A DNA stretch of 16,954 nucleotides from the NCBI GenBank assembly GCA_034678415.1, contig JAXDBV010000044.1, positions 1 through 16,954 of the forward strand. The letters run 5' to 3'. Every line of letters begins with the position of its first letter. The stretch's first letter is position 1. The translations under genes were made by a program, and so were the position numbers. Shown here one piece after another: positions 1 through 8,035 of the stretch. The DNA is from JAXDBV01 sp034678415. Lineage in GTDB: Bacteria; Bacteroidota; Bacteroidia; Bacteroidales; VadinHA17. The notes beneath the pieces are model-generated. The model was not told the origin of the DNA. It saw nothing but the letters and a program-made list of their open reading frames with translations, and did no database searches.

Positions 1-1616
1 TCTTTCTTTCCTACCGGGCCGAATATCTCGACCGCGGCAATGTCTACAACGGAATGAACCATCGTCTGAACACCCGTCTGAAGTGGTCAGGTTTTCTTCT
101 TGAATCCAACGGGAGCCTGCTGACCACCGCATCATCGGGGATTAGTACCTCCTTTCTCAGGCACAGCACATCCCTATCCCATGAATCCCCCCTATTCAGG
201 ATCGGTATCCGTGAGATGGCAGAAAGAAACCGCTGGAGCAGGCAGGAAGATGACAGTATCACACCCTCCAGTTTTGCGTTTCAGGAATATGAAATGTTCA
301 TGGAGAACGCGCCCGGTACAAAAAACCAGTTCCTGATCAGCTATAAGAACCGGCAGGATTTCCTTCCCTCGGGCAACGAGCTCAGGAAAGCCACAGTCTC
401 GCATGATGCCGGTATTGATGCCAGCATGGCCGGCCGGAAACAACAGCTCACTACCGGCGTGCATTACCGGCGACTACACATCACCGGCCATAGACCGGTA
501 ACCATGAATGATGACGAAACGCTGCTGGGACGGGTACACTACTCATTCAGGTTTTTCGACGGAGGCCTGAATGGCTCCACCTATTACGAGCTGGGGAAAG
601 GTCAGGAATTGAAGAGAAGCTTTGCATATATCGAAGTACCACAGGGACAAGGAATTTACCGGTGGACCGATTACAACAATAATACCGTTAAAGAGCTGGA
701 TGAGTTTGATATTGCCCGGTTCCAGGATGAAGCAGCCTACATACGGGTATTGCTGCCATCGAATGAATATGAACCGGTGACCACCACGCAGATCAACCAG
801 GTGCTGAACATACAACTCCAACGGCTCATACATGCGAAAGGAAAAACAGCACGATTGCTGGCCGCATTCTCCGATCAGATGGCACTGAGGATGATCAAAA
901 AAAGCAGCAGAGATCACTGGCTTGAGGGGATGAACCCCTTTCACACAATATCCGGTGATACGAGTCTTGTTAATGTAGGAACAACCATCAGGAACACTTT
1001 CTCATGGAACAGGAACCATCCGGTGGTGGGAGCCGATTATATTTACCAGGATCAACAAAACCGCATCCTTCTGCTGAACGGTTTCGATACCAGGGGGCTT
1101 AGGGGTCATACGGTCAGTCTGAGATACAATGTAAGCCCGTCTGTAATCCTGCTCAACCAGCTTGATTTCTCGATGAAGATATATGAATCGCAATATTTCA
1201 GCCAACGGAATTTCGACATACGGTCATTTGCGGAGGCATTCACCCTGCGTATGGAACCGGGCGTGCATACCGGTCTTGATCTGAATTATTCGTACAGTAA
1301 AAAGCGAAACGATGCCGGAGCTGAAAGATCCACACAGCACAAGGCCGGGCTCCGCTATAAAAGAAGCCTGAGTAATGACGGCAACATGGCCGCAGAGATG
1401 GACTACCTGTTCATATCATATACCTCAGCTGCCTCTACTGCCATGGCATACGAGATGCTTGAGGGTTTTCTTCCCGGAAGTAACCTTGTTTGGAATATTT
1501 CCTATATTAGAAGGCTGGTAAACGGTATTGAAGTGAGTTTGCTTTACCAGGGCAGGACGAATCCACCGGGCAGGGTAATACATACAGGAAGCCTGCAGGC
1601 CAGGGCGTTGTTCTGA
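1..1616 (+). CDS. Outer-membrane beta-barrel-like protein, C-terminal part (5' truncated)
   Basis: The reading frame is open to the left window edge (first full codon at 3), so the ATG at 54 is probably internal and the N-terminus is missing. About 537 codons are visible. The translation is rich in alternating hydrophobic/polar stretches with many Tyr, Phe and Arg residues, and it ends in ...QARALF with a terminal Phe. This is the usual beta-signal of Gram-negative outer-membrane barrels. At 669-707 it carries DYNNNTVKELDEF, which resembles an EF-hand-type calcium loop. It is followed by FQDEAAYIRV and then SNEY, a pattern I recall from large, uncharacterised Bacteroidota surface proteins. 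The inferred role is an outer-membrane protein of unknown function. It converges on the ald gene, with 11 nt between the stop codons. I am confident it is a real gene and only moderately confident of the barrel assignment. Confidence 0.8.
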   Translation, partial: FLSYRAEYLDRGNVYNGMNHRLNTRLKWSGFLLESNGSLLTTASSGISTSFLRHSTSLSHESPLFRIGIREMAERNRWSRQEDDSITPSSFAFQEYEMFMENAPGTKNQFLISYKNRQDFLPSGNELRKATVSHDAGIDASMAGRKQQLTTGVHYRRLHITGHRPVTMNDDETLLGRVHYSFRFFDGGLNGSTYYELGKGQELKRSFAYIEVPQGQGIYRWTDYNNNTVKELDEFDIARFQDEAAYIRVLLPSNEYEPVTTTQINQVLNIQLQRLIHAKGKTARLLAAFSDQMALRMIKKSSRDHWLEGMNPFHTISGDTSLVNVGTTIRNTFSWNRNHPVVGADYIYQDQQNRILLLNGFDTRGLRGHTVSLRYNVSPSVILLNQLDFSMKIYESQYFSQRNFDIRSFAEAFTLRMEPGVHTGLDLNYSYSKKRNDAGAERSTQHKAGLRYKRSLSNDGNMAAEMDYLFISYTSAASTAMAYEMLEGFLPGSNLVWNISYIRRLVNGIEVSLLYQGRTNPPGRVIHTGSLQARALF

Positions 1617-1627
1617 TGCATGGCTTT

Positions 1628-2848
1628 TCAGAAGGCAGCCAGGAGGAGATCAATATCCTTGGCCTGGATGCCAAAGCGGTTCCCTAAATACTGGCTGGTG
1701 AGTATTCCATTAAAAATATATACGCCCTTTCGCAGGCCGGTATCATCCTTCAGTTGTTGTTTTATCCCACCTGCCTCACCGATTTCGAGAAGTATAGGAT
1801 TGAACACGTTGCTCAGGGCAATAGAGGCGGTACGGGCCACACGCGAGGGAATGTTGGGCACACAATAATGGATAACACCGTGCTTGGTAAACACGGGGCT
1901 CCCGTGATCCCGTTGTTCGGATGTCTCGATACATCCACCCTGGTCAATACTGATATCGACAATAACCGATCCTTTCTTCATGCCTTTGACCATGTTTTCA
2001 GTGACATAGCAACGGGGGCCTTTTTCAATTAGGTGTATCGCACCGATCACCACATCGGCTGATTTCAGGGCTTTTTCGAGGACTCGAGGGTGAAAGATGG
2101 ATGTTGATAGCCGACGTCCCACGTAGTTCTGAAGGCGCCGGAGCTTATGCACGGAGTTATCGAATACCTTCACCACAGCGCCCAGTCCCATAGCCACCCT
2201 TGCAGCATACTCTCCGGCGGTACCCGCCCCTAAGATAATGACCTCTGCAGGAGTGATGCCGGTTATGCCGCCCAGGAGTACCCCCTTCCCCTTATGAACA
2301 TTACTGAGGTATTCGGTAGCAATGAGTATGGAAGCGATGCCGGCGATCTCGCTCATGGAACGTACCACGGGGTAATGATTGAATTTATCCATGATCGTTT
2401 CAAAGGCGATAGCCGTCATCTTCTTGTTCATCAGCCTGCGGATATACTCCTCGTTCTGGCTGGAAACATGGAGGGACGAAATGATGACCTGGTTGCCTTT
2501 CAGGAGTTCAATTTCCTCCAGGGTCAACGGGGCAACTTTGAGGATTATATCACACTGGTAGACATCGGCACGGTTATCGGTAATCTGTCCTCCCAGTTCG
2601 CTGTAGTCTTTATCAATGTAACTGGCTTCGAGCCCTGCGCCCCGTTCGATGATCACCTGATGTCCGTTCCCCACGAGCAGTTCCACTGCTTCGGGAGTGA
2701 GGGAAACCCGGCTCTCATATTTCTGTGATTCTTTCGGTATACCGATGGAAATGAACTGACGCTTCTTCCCGACCTCCAGCATTTCTTCCTGTGGCATCAT
2801 ACCGGCCTTCCCAAGCGGCAGCCTTGATAATGAGTCGTTCGTTTCCAT
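1628..2848 (-). CDS. ald: Alanine dehydrogenase (Ald/PNT family)
   Basis: NAD-dependent L-alanine dehydrogenase, which interconverts L-alanine and pyruvate plus ammonia in the cytoplasm. The 406-residue product has the AlaDH/PNT N-terminal domain (about 34-170) followed by an NAD-binding Rossmann domain. The Rossmann motif GAGTAG is at 207-212, with Asp230 at the end of the second strand as expected for NAD. Candidate substrate and catalytic residues are Arg47 (ESRVSLTP), Lys104 (ILKVAP), His127 (SSLHVSS) and Asp302 (ISIDQGG). Transhydrogenase alpha subunits share this fold, but the single-chain length and lack of membrane segments favour alanine dehydrogenase. It is longer than the usual ~370 residues because of a ~30-residue N-terminal extension and small insertions. 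The ATG at 2848 lies 51 nt after the tsaE stop on the same strand, so it is probably the last gene of the sprE-porX-tsaE group. Confidence 0.87.
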   Translation of the reverse strand: METNDSLSRLPLGKAGMMPQEEMLEVGKKRQFISIGIPKESQKYESRVSLTPEAVELLVGNGHQVIIERGAGLEASYIDKDYSELGGQITDNRADVYQCDIILKVAPLTLEEIELLKGNQVIISSLHVSSQNEEYIRRLMNKKMTAIAFETIMDKFNHYPVVRSMSEIAGIASILIATEYLSNVHKGKGVLLGGITGITPAEVIILGAGTAGEYAARVAMGLGAVVKVFDNSVHKLRRLQNYVGRRLSTSIFHPRVLEKALKSADVVIGAIHLIEKGPRCYVTENMVKGMKKGSVIVDISIDQGGCIETSEQRDHGSPVFTKHGVIHYCVPNIPSRVARTASIALSNVFNPILLEIGEAGGIKQQLKDDTGLRKGVYIFNGILTSQYLGNRFGIQAKDIDLLLAAF

Positions 2849-2899
2849 ATATTGTGTTACAGAGTTAAACTTCTAATGTACAACAATTTCCCCTCTAGT

Positions 2900-3394
2900 T
2901 CAAACGGGCAGGGATTTATCCTTCATTCCGTCCTCTCTTACGATAATCCGTCGTTTTTGTTGCCCCTGTACCTCAATAATTATTCTGATGGTATCCGGAG
3001 GCAATATGGATTCCACTATGTCGGGCCATTCGATGAAACAGAAGTTACCGCTGTAAAAGTATTCCTCATACCCCATATCAAATACCTCCCGAAGGTTATT
3101 GATACGGTAAAAATCGAGATGGTAAATAATCCCCGACAGGATGGTCCGGTATTCATTCACGATGGAAAAGGTTGGGCTGGTAACCACATCAATGACTCCC
3201 AGCTGTCCGCAAATGGATTTGATGAGGGTTGTTTTACCTGCACCCAGTTGACCGTAAATGGCGACAACCCTGTGGTCTCCCAGCACATCAATGATCTGGA
3301 CGGCCAGCTCATCGAGCCGGTCAGGTGAATCACAATCGAACTCAAGTATATTGGAATGAACCGTTTCCCCGGAGGCCATAGGATTATTTTTCAT
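2900..3394 (-). CDS. tsaE: tRNA threonylcarbamoyladenosine biosynthesis ATPase TsaE
   Basis: TsaE is the P-loop ATPase that works with TsaB and TsaD to make t6A37 on ANN-decoding tRNAs. The 164-residue product has Walker A GQLGAGKTT at 48-56, the TSPTF switch at 72-76, HLDFYR at 92-97 with Asp94, and the family signature IEWPD at 121-125. All are in the expected order, and the length is near the usual ~150 residues. The ATG at 3394 lies inside the end of porX, giving an 11-nt overlap, which suggests translational coupling. A second ATG five codons downstream (3379) would remove the overlap and is a possible alternative start. The t6A partners tsaB and tsaD are not in this window. Confidence 0.93.
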   Translation of the reverse strand: MKNNPMASGETVHSNILEFDCDSPDRLDELAVQIIDVLGDHRVVAIYGQLGAGKTTLIKSICGQLGVIDVVTSPTFSIVNEYRTILSGIIYHLDFYRINNLREVFDMGYEEYFYSGNFCFIEWPDIVESILPPDTIRIIIEVQGQQKRRIIVREDGMKDKSLPV

Positions 3395-4949
3395 GTGTTT
3401 TCGGGATCAGGACGGATACCGGAACCAGCATTTCCTCCATCGAAATGCCGCCGTGCTGAAACGTGTTTTTATACAGGCCGACGTAATGGTTAAAGTTATT
3501 GGGATAGGCAAAGAAATCATCATTGCCCGCAAAGATATATTTTGTAGTGACATTCATTTTGGGCAGATGAACGGAATAGGGATCCGTGATTTCAAATACT
3601 TCTCTTGGATTGTAATTCAGGTTCCGTCCCTGTTTATACCTCAGGTTTGTCGAAGTCTGCCTGTCGCCCACCACCCTGAGAGGATTCTGCACCCGTATCG
3701 ATCCGTGATCGGTGGTAACCATCAGCATCACATTCATCCTCGACAGTTCCTTCAGTATTTCAAACAGGGGAGAATGAATAAACCACGAACGGGTGAGGGA
3801 ACGATAGGCTGCCTCATCATTGGCCAGTTCGCGTATCATGTCCATATCGGTCCGTGCATGGGAAAGGATATCGACAAAATTATAGACGATCACTCCCAGC
3901 TTGAAATCCAGCATATCCTTTACATTGTCGAGCAGCTTTTTCCCGGCCCCGAGGGTGTTCACTTTTTCATATTTGAATGACAGATTTCTCCCCAGGCGTT
4001 GTAGCTGTTTCTTTAGCAGCTCTTCCTCAAACAAGTTTTTACTGATTTCTTCTTCCTCCTCCACCCACATGCCTGACATCATTTCACTGATCTCCTTGGG
4101 CATCAATCCAGCAAAGATGGCGTTCCGCGCATACTGTGTGGCAGTGGGAAGAATGCTGTAATACAGGTCCTCCTTTTCAAGCATGTAATAATCCTGCAAG
4201 AGTGAAAAAAGCACCTTCCACTGGTCGAACCTGAGGTTATCGATCAGGAGAAACACAGTATTATTAAATTTATCTATCAATGGCAAGAGGTATTGCCGGA
4301 TGATACCGGTTGAGAGCAACGGCCTTTCGGTCTTGTTACTGGTAAACCAGCTTTTATACTGGCTCTTCACGAAGCGCATGAAGTCTGTATTGGCATCGGT
4401 CTGCTGCTGCCGGAGTATATCCTTCATCTCCGGCATGTCGGATTCCTCCATCAACAGGTCCCAGTGCACAAGGCGGCGATAAATATCGGTCCAGTCACTC
4501 CAGGAGGAAGCCTGGCTGATCAGGGACCTTATCTCACCGAAGCCTGAGTGGTATGAACTGGTAATTTTCTGTGAGACCAGTCGTTTATTGTAAAGGATTT
4601 TTTTTATAATCATCAGGATCGGTTTTGGGTGTACCGGTTTGTTTAGGTAATCCGATATTTTTGATCCGATAGCCTCATCCATGATATCTTCTTCCTCGCT
4701 TTTTGTGATGATGACAACAGGTATAGCGGGATTGATCCTTTTAATGGCATCCAGCGTCTCCAGTCCGCTGAGGCCGGGCATGTGTTCATCGAGGAAAATG
4801 ATATCGTAGTGCGTTGCACTGGTCATGGTCAGCGCATCCATGCCATTGCTGGCCGTGTGTACCTCATATCCCTTTTCCTGAAGGAACAGGAGGTGTGGTT
4901 TCAGCAGATCGATCTCGTCATCGGTCCAGAGTATCTTTATCTTATTCAT
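3384..4949 (-). CDS. porX: PorX-type response regulator with PglZ domain (T9SS regulator)
   Basis: The 521-residue protein joins an N-terminal receiver domain (about 4-120) to a C-terminal PglZ domain of the alkaline phosphatase superfamily (about 230-515). Receiver residues are Asp10/Asp11 in the acidic pocket, phosphoacceptor Asp54 in FLDEHMPG, Thr82 and Lys104-Pro105. PglZ candidate metal and catalytic residues are Asp237 (LLIDNLR), Thr271 (TATQYAR), Asp360 and His364 (FVDILSH), Asp414-His415 (TTDHGS) and His499 (FQHGG). This architecture is that of PorX, partner of the sensor kinase PorY and regulator of T9SS genes and function in Porphyromonas. Its PglZ domain has been reported to have phosphodiesterase activity on oligonucleotides. 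It lies 37 nt downstream of sprE/porW and overlaps tsaE. No porY kinase is present. All expected active-site residues appear intact. Confidence 0.93.
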   Translation of the reverse strand: MNKIKILWTDDEIDLLKPHLLFLQEKGYEVHTASNGMDALTMTSATHYDIIFLDEHMPGLSGLETLDAIKRINPAIPVVIITKSEEEDIMDEAIGSKISDYLNKPVHPKPILMIIKKILYNKRLVSQKITSSYHSGFGEIRSLISQASSWSDWTDIYRRLVHWDLLMEESDMPEMKDILRQQQTDANTDFMRFVKSQYKSWFTSNKTERPLLSTGIIRQYLLPLIDKFNNTVFLLIDNLRFDQWKVLFSLLQDYYMLEKEDLYYSILPTATQYARNAIFAGLMPKEISEMMSGMWVEEEEEISKNLFEEELLKKQLQRLGRNLSFKYEKVNTLGAGKKLLDNVKDMLDFKLGVIVYNFVDILSHARTDMDMIRELANDEAAYRSLTRSWFIHSPLFEILKELSRMNVMLMVTTDHGSIRVQNPLRVVGDRQTSTNLRYKQGRNLNYNPREVFEITDPYSVHLPKMNVTTKYIFAGNDDFFAYPNNFNHYVGLYKNTFQHGGISMEEMLVPVSVLIPKTHEK

Positions 4950-4986
4950 GGTTCAGACAATCGCAATACGCGGTATCCGGGTCAAT

Positions 4987-7635
4987 TTAACGAAGATACT
5001 GCTTTTTGTAGAATTTGAGATAGGTGCTGAGCGACTTGTCCTGTACCAGTATGGGATAATGAGTTGCAGAAATGATAAAGACCTGGTCAGGAGTCAGGTT
5101 GATGGCTTTAAACACTTCCGGATCGGCTAATATCCGTTGGTGGTAATCAACAGCAGATTTCGGATCGGCAAACCGGCGAACTGTGATGATTTTATTCTGG
5201 CTGTCAAACTCCTCTTCCTCGACCTCGAGGTTAACATTGGTATAATACTCTATATTGAAATTGACGATATTAAACACCAGCTGTGTTGAGGAAATACGGC
5301 GGTTAATGACAACTGCAAAGAAGAGGGCGTCTTTCTCATCGGGCTTGTACAACTCTTCTGCCTGCAAGGATTCCTGGGCTTCCCTGACCTCCGGCCGGTA
5401 AGTCCTTATAGCCTCGCACACATCCCTGGCGCTGCGAGCCACCAGATCATCGGGAAATTTCACCTGTATCTCTTCCAGCATATCTACCAGTGCCAGAGGA
5501 TCGATACTTCTGCCGAGAGACATCGCTTTGAGAAACATGAATTTCGGCACCAGCGGATGATCAGGATACTTCGTCAGCGCCGCATCTGCCAGGGCAGGTA
5601 CTGAAGAATATCCACCCGACTGGTATATCCCGAACATTTCCTGGTAAAGCATTTCCACCTCCCGCTGCCTTTCCAGTATCTTGGTAAAATATTGAGGATC
5701 ACTGATCATTTTTGCGTATTCACTGTCCGGATACCGGGAGATAATCATACTCCGGTAATATTCCGCCTTGACGGTGTTTTTCAGGTCATTATTAATTGTA
5801 TAGAGCGAGTAGAGAACATCTGGTTCAGCGGCATCCCCGGGATACCGGTTGTACAGTTTTTCGAACGATTCGACAGCTTTGTCGTTATCGCCAAAATCGT
5901 CGCGGTATGCCCTTGCCAGGTTAAACATGGCCGTTTTAATACGTTGATGTGACAGCGCCATAAGAGAATCATTGACAGGTATATCCTTGAGATAGTATTC
6001 CCTGCTTTTATTATCGGTTGTACTGCCTGTGTCATTGCTTACGGGGACACCCGTGTCGGTTTGTATACCGTTGCTGCCGGTCTCAAAGGTGACGGTTGAC
6101 TTGTTCCGTCTTCTCCAGTTATCTTCCAGTTTCCGGTCGCCCCATTTTCGCCTGAATTCAGTTTGTCCGAAGGTAAGGGCTGTCTGGTTGTAAAAGTACC
6201 ATTGTCCCTCCCGGCTGATATCGTCCCTGAACCGGGCTTCGTTCTGGTAATACATCATGGTATTGACCTGGGCTTGCATTCTTCCCTGCTGTTGCAGCTG
6301 TTCCGTCCTCCTGATATCCTGTATTATTTTATCGATCAGAATGTTCCGCTCATCCGGGGATAGGGCGGCCACTGCCTGGAGACTGTCTTCCCTCTCAATG
6401 GTTTCAATGTACGAAACAAGATGATTAAGATTGCGTGATTTAGCGGAAATGGCATCATATTCAGGGAACTCACTGGTCAGGAAGATGACGGCGCTGTCGT
6501 AAAATGTTTGGGCTTCCCTGTACCTGTTGTGAGAGAAATAGTAGTCGGCCACGGTGAGGAAAGACAATCCTTTCTGAGTGGAATTGGAAACGCTGGTTCG
6601 TGCCGACAGGAGGAACATATCGATGGCCTCCTGCACCTGTCCTTCCCTGAAGGCTATATTACCAAGGGCGTAGTATATCTGATCCTGGTATTCGGCATTC
6701 TTGTCATCGCGCAGCATCTTCGTCAACTGCTTTTTTATTTCCCTTGTATCTTGGTCCACATCGAAGGTACCAGCCCGGTTGATCTTTGCATTAAAGATCA
6801 TCTCATAAGGGGGGTTCTTTTTAATCACCTGTGCATAGTAATAAGTAGCCTGCGGAGAGTTACCGGTCTCCTGGAAAAGTTGTGCCAGGATGAAGGAATA
6901 CCTGGTACGGAGATTTCTGCTCCCGGAATATTTCAGTGCATTCTGCAGCCAGGGAATGGCTTTTTCAAATTGTTTCTGAACGATGAAATGTTGCGCATAG
7001 GTGGCATGAAAGAGCGATCTCAGCTTTCGTGGAAATGTTCTTTCGCTGTACAGTTGCTCAAGAACCCTGGCTGCATCCCTGAAGTTACCCTGTTGATTAT
7101 AGATCCTTGCCAGCCAGAGGTTTGCCTCGAACCTTGCTGCTTGGTCGTCGTACACCTGTATGATGTGTCTGAACATATTGATGGCCAGGGTATAATCCTG
7201 CTTGAAGAAATGTGATTTCCCCATGAGCAGGTAAGCATCATCAATCCATTTATTGTACTCGTTTTTACTATAGAAGGCTTTTTCCTTTTCGGTAAGCACC
7301 CTGTCTTTGCGTTTTGGCTTGACAGTAATGGAGTGATTGCTCACCACTTTGGTTGCTTTTTTTATCGCACGTTCCATATCAGGACTAATGGAAGAAGCCT
7401 GTGACGGATCCGTATCAGGGAAAACATCCAGCACACGGGTATAATCATCTTTCCCGGACTGCTGCAATTTCCTCAACCCCTGCTTGTAACTCTCATAACC
7501 ATTGAAATACACATTATAGTGCGATGTCAGGTTATGATAACTCCTGGTTAAAAGGGTATTTTTCTGTGTTGAGCAACCAACCAGGGTGAGGGATGTCAGA
7601 ATGACGAGCGAATATACCGGAAAACGTAATTTCAA
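4987..7635 (-). CDS. sprE: T9SS-associated TPR lipoprotein, SprE/PorW family
   Basis: An 882-residue lipoprotein. Residues 1-21 form a lipoprotein signal peptide ending in the lipobox LVGC, with Cys21 as the lipidated residue. TPR-like helical repeats run from about 129 to 400, for example KWIDDAYLLMGKSHFF followed by an AINMF helix, and again at about 555-690. A Thr/Ser/Asp-rich linker lies near 520-550. The C-terminal ~110 residues form a separate alpha/beta module containing NRRISSTQLVFNI and ending YLKFYKKQYLR. This layout matches SprE of Flavobacterium and PorW of Porphyromonas, which are required for T9SS function and, in gliders, motility. The start is a TTG at 7635. An in-frame TGA lies a short way upstream with no ATG between, and downstream ATGs would destroy the signal peptide. 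porX follows immediately. The symbol sprE is chosen over porW only because of the length. Confidence 0.88.
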   Translation of the reverse strand: MKLRFPVYSLVILTSLTLVGCSTQKNTLLTRSYHNLTSHYNVYFNGYESYKQGLRKLQQSGKDDYTRVLDVFPDTDPSQASSISPDMERAIKKATKVVSNHSITVKPKRKDRVLTEKEKAFYSKNEYNKWIDDAYLLMGKSHFFKQDYTLAINMFRHIIQVYDDQAARFEANLWLARIYNQQGNFRDAARVLEQLYSERTFPRKLRSLFHATYAQHFIVQKQFEKAIPWLQNALKYSGSRNLRTRYSFILAQLFQETGNSPQATYYYAQVIKKNPPYEMIFNAKINRAGTFDVDQDTREIKKQLTKMLRDDKNAEYQDQIYYALGNIAFREGQVQEAIDMFLLSARTSVSNSTQKGLSFLTVADYYFSHNRYREAQTFYDSAVIFLTSEFPEYDAISAKSRNLNHLVSYIETIEREDSLQAVAALSPDERNILIDKIIQDIRRTEQLQQQGRMQAQVNTMMYYQNEARFRDDISREGQWYFYNQTALTFGQTEFRRKWGDRKLEDNWRRRNKSTVTFETGSNGIQTDTGVPVSNDTGSTTDNKSREYYLKDIPVNDSLMALSHQRIKTAMFNLARAYRDDFGDNDKAVESFEKLYNRYPGDAAEPDVLYSLYTINNDLKNTVKAEYYRSMIISRYPDSEYAKMISDPQYFTKILERQREVEMLYQEMFGIYQSGGYSSVPALADAALTKYPDHPLVPKFMFLKAMSLGRSIDPLALVDMLEEIQVKFPDDLVARSARDVCEAIRTYRPEVREAQESLQAEELYKPDEKDALFFAVVINRRISSTQLVFNIVNFNIEYYTNVNLEVEEEEFDSQNKIITVRRFADPKSAVDYHQRILADPEVFKAINLTPDQVFIISATHYPILVQDKSLSTYLKFYKKQYLR

Positions 7636-7761
7636 GCGCCTGAATGTTTTTCCTAATAAACTATTATTTCAGGTGGATAGTATTTTACCGGCGGACAAAT
7701 TGATTACCACAGCCTGACGATCTGGACATCAGGGCATGTACCCGGGAATGAGAGCCAGATA

Positions 7762-8007
7762 TTATTCGTTCACTGCAATAACTTCTTTGACCTCAGGTAC
7801 TTCTTTCATAATGGCTTTTTCCACTCCGGCCTTCAATGTCTGGAGGCTGAAGGGACAGCCATGACAAGCCCCTTTCAGTTCGACCTTGACCACCATGTCG
7901 TCTGTCACTTCCAACAGGGTTATATCACCGCCATCGGCCTGCAGGTAAGGTCTCACCTTATTCAATGTAGCATTGATCCTTCCGACGATTTGTTTTTTCT
8001 CATCCAT
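7762..8007 (-). CDS. NifU C-terminal domain-like iron-sulfur scaffold protein
   Basis: The 81-residue product is a free-standing NifU C-terminal (Nfu-type) domain. The family hallmarks are visible: RPYLQADGGDI at 19-29 and the cluster-binding CxxC in GACHGCPFS (Cys48 and Cys51). Such domains carry a [4Fe-4S] cluster, usually at a subunit interface, and hand it to target proteins in the cytoplasm. It begins 28 nt after the stop of the Mrp ATPase gene on the same strand, so scaffold and carrier are probably co-transcribed. A 126-nt gap follows before sprE. I see no clear promoter in that gap. Confidence 0.92.
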   Translation of the reverse strand: MDEKKQIVGRINATLNKVRPYLQADGGDITLLEVTDDMVVKVELKGACHGCPFSLQTLKAGVEKAIMKEVPEVKEVIAVNE

Positions 8008-8035
8008 AACACAAGAAATGAAGAATGTATATGTA

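Noticed and set aside
1611..1633. TTCTGA / TCAGAA inverted repeat over the convergent stop codons
   Set aside because: A 6-bp stem formed partly by the two stop codons, with low GC and no T-run; not a convincing terminator.
3393..3980. 195-codon open frame on the plus strand
   Set aside because: It is antisense to porX, whose PglZ motifs are intact across this stretch; the plus-strand translation looks random.
6508..7215. 235-codon open frame on the plus strand
   Set aside because: It lies wholly antisense to the strongly supported sprE/porW gene and its translation matches no family I know.
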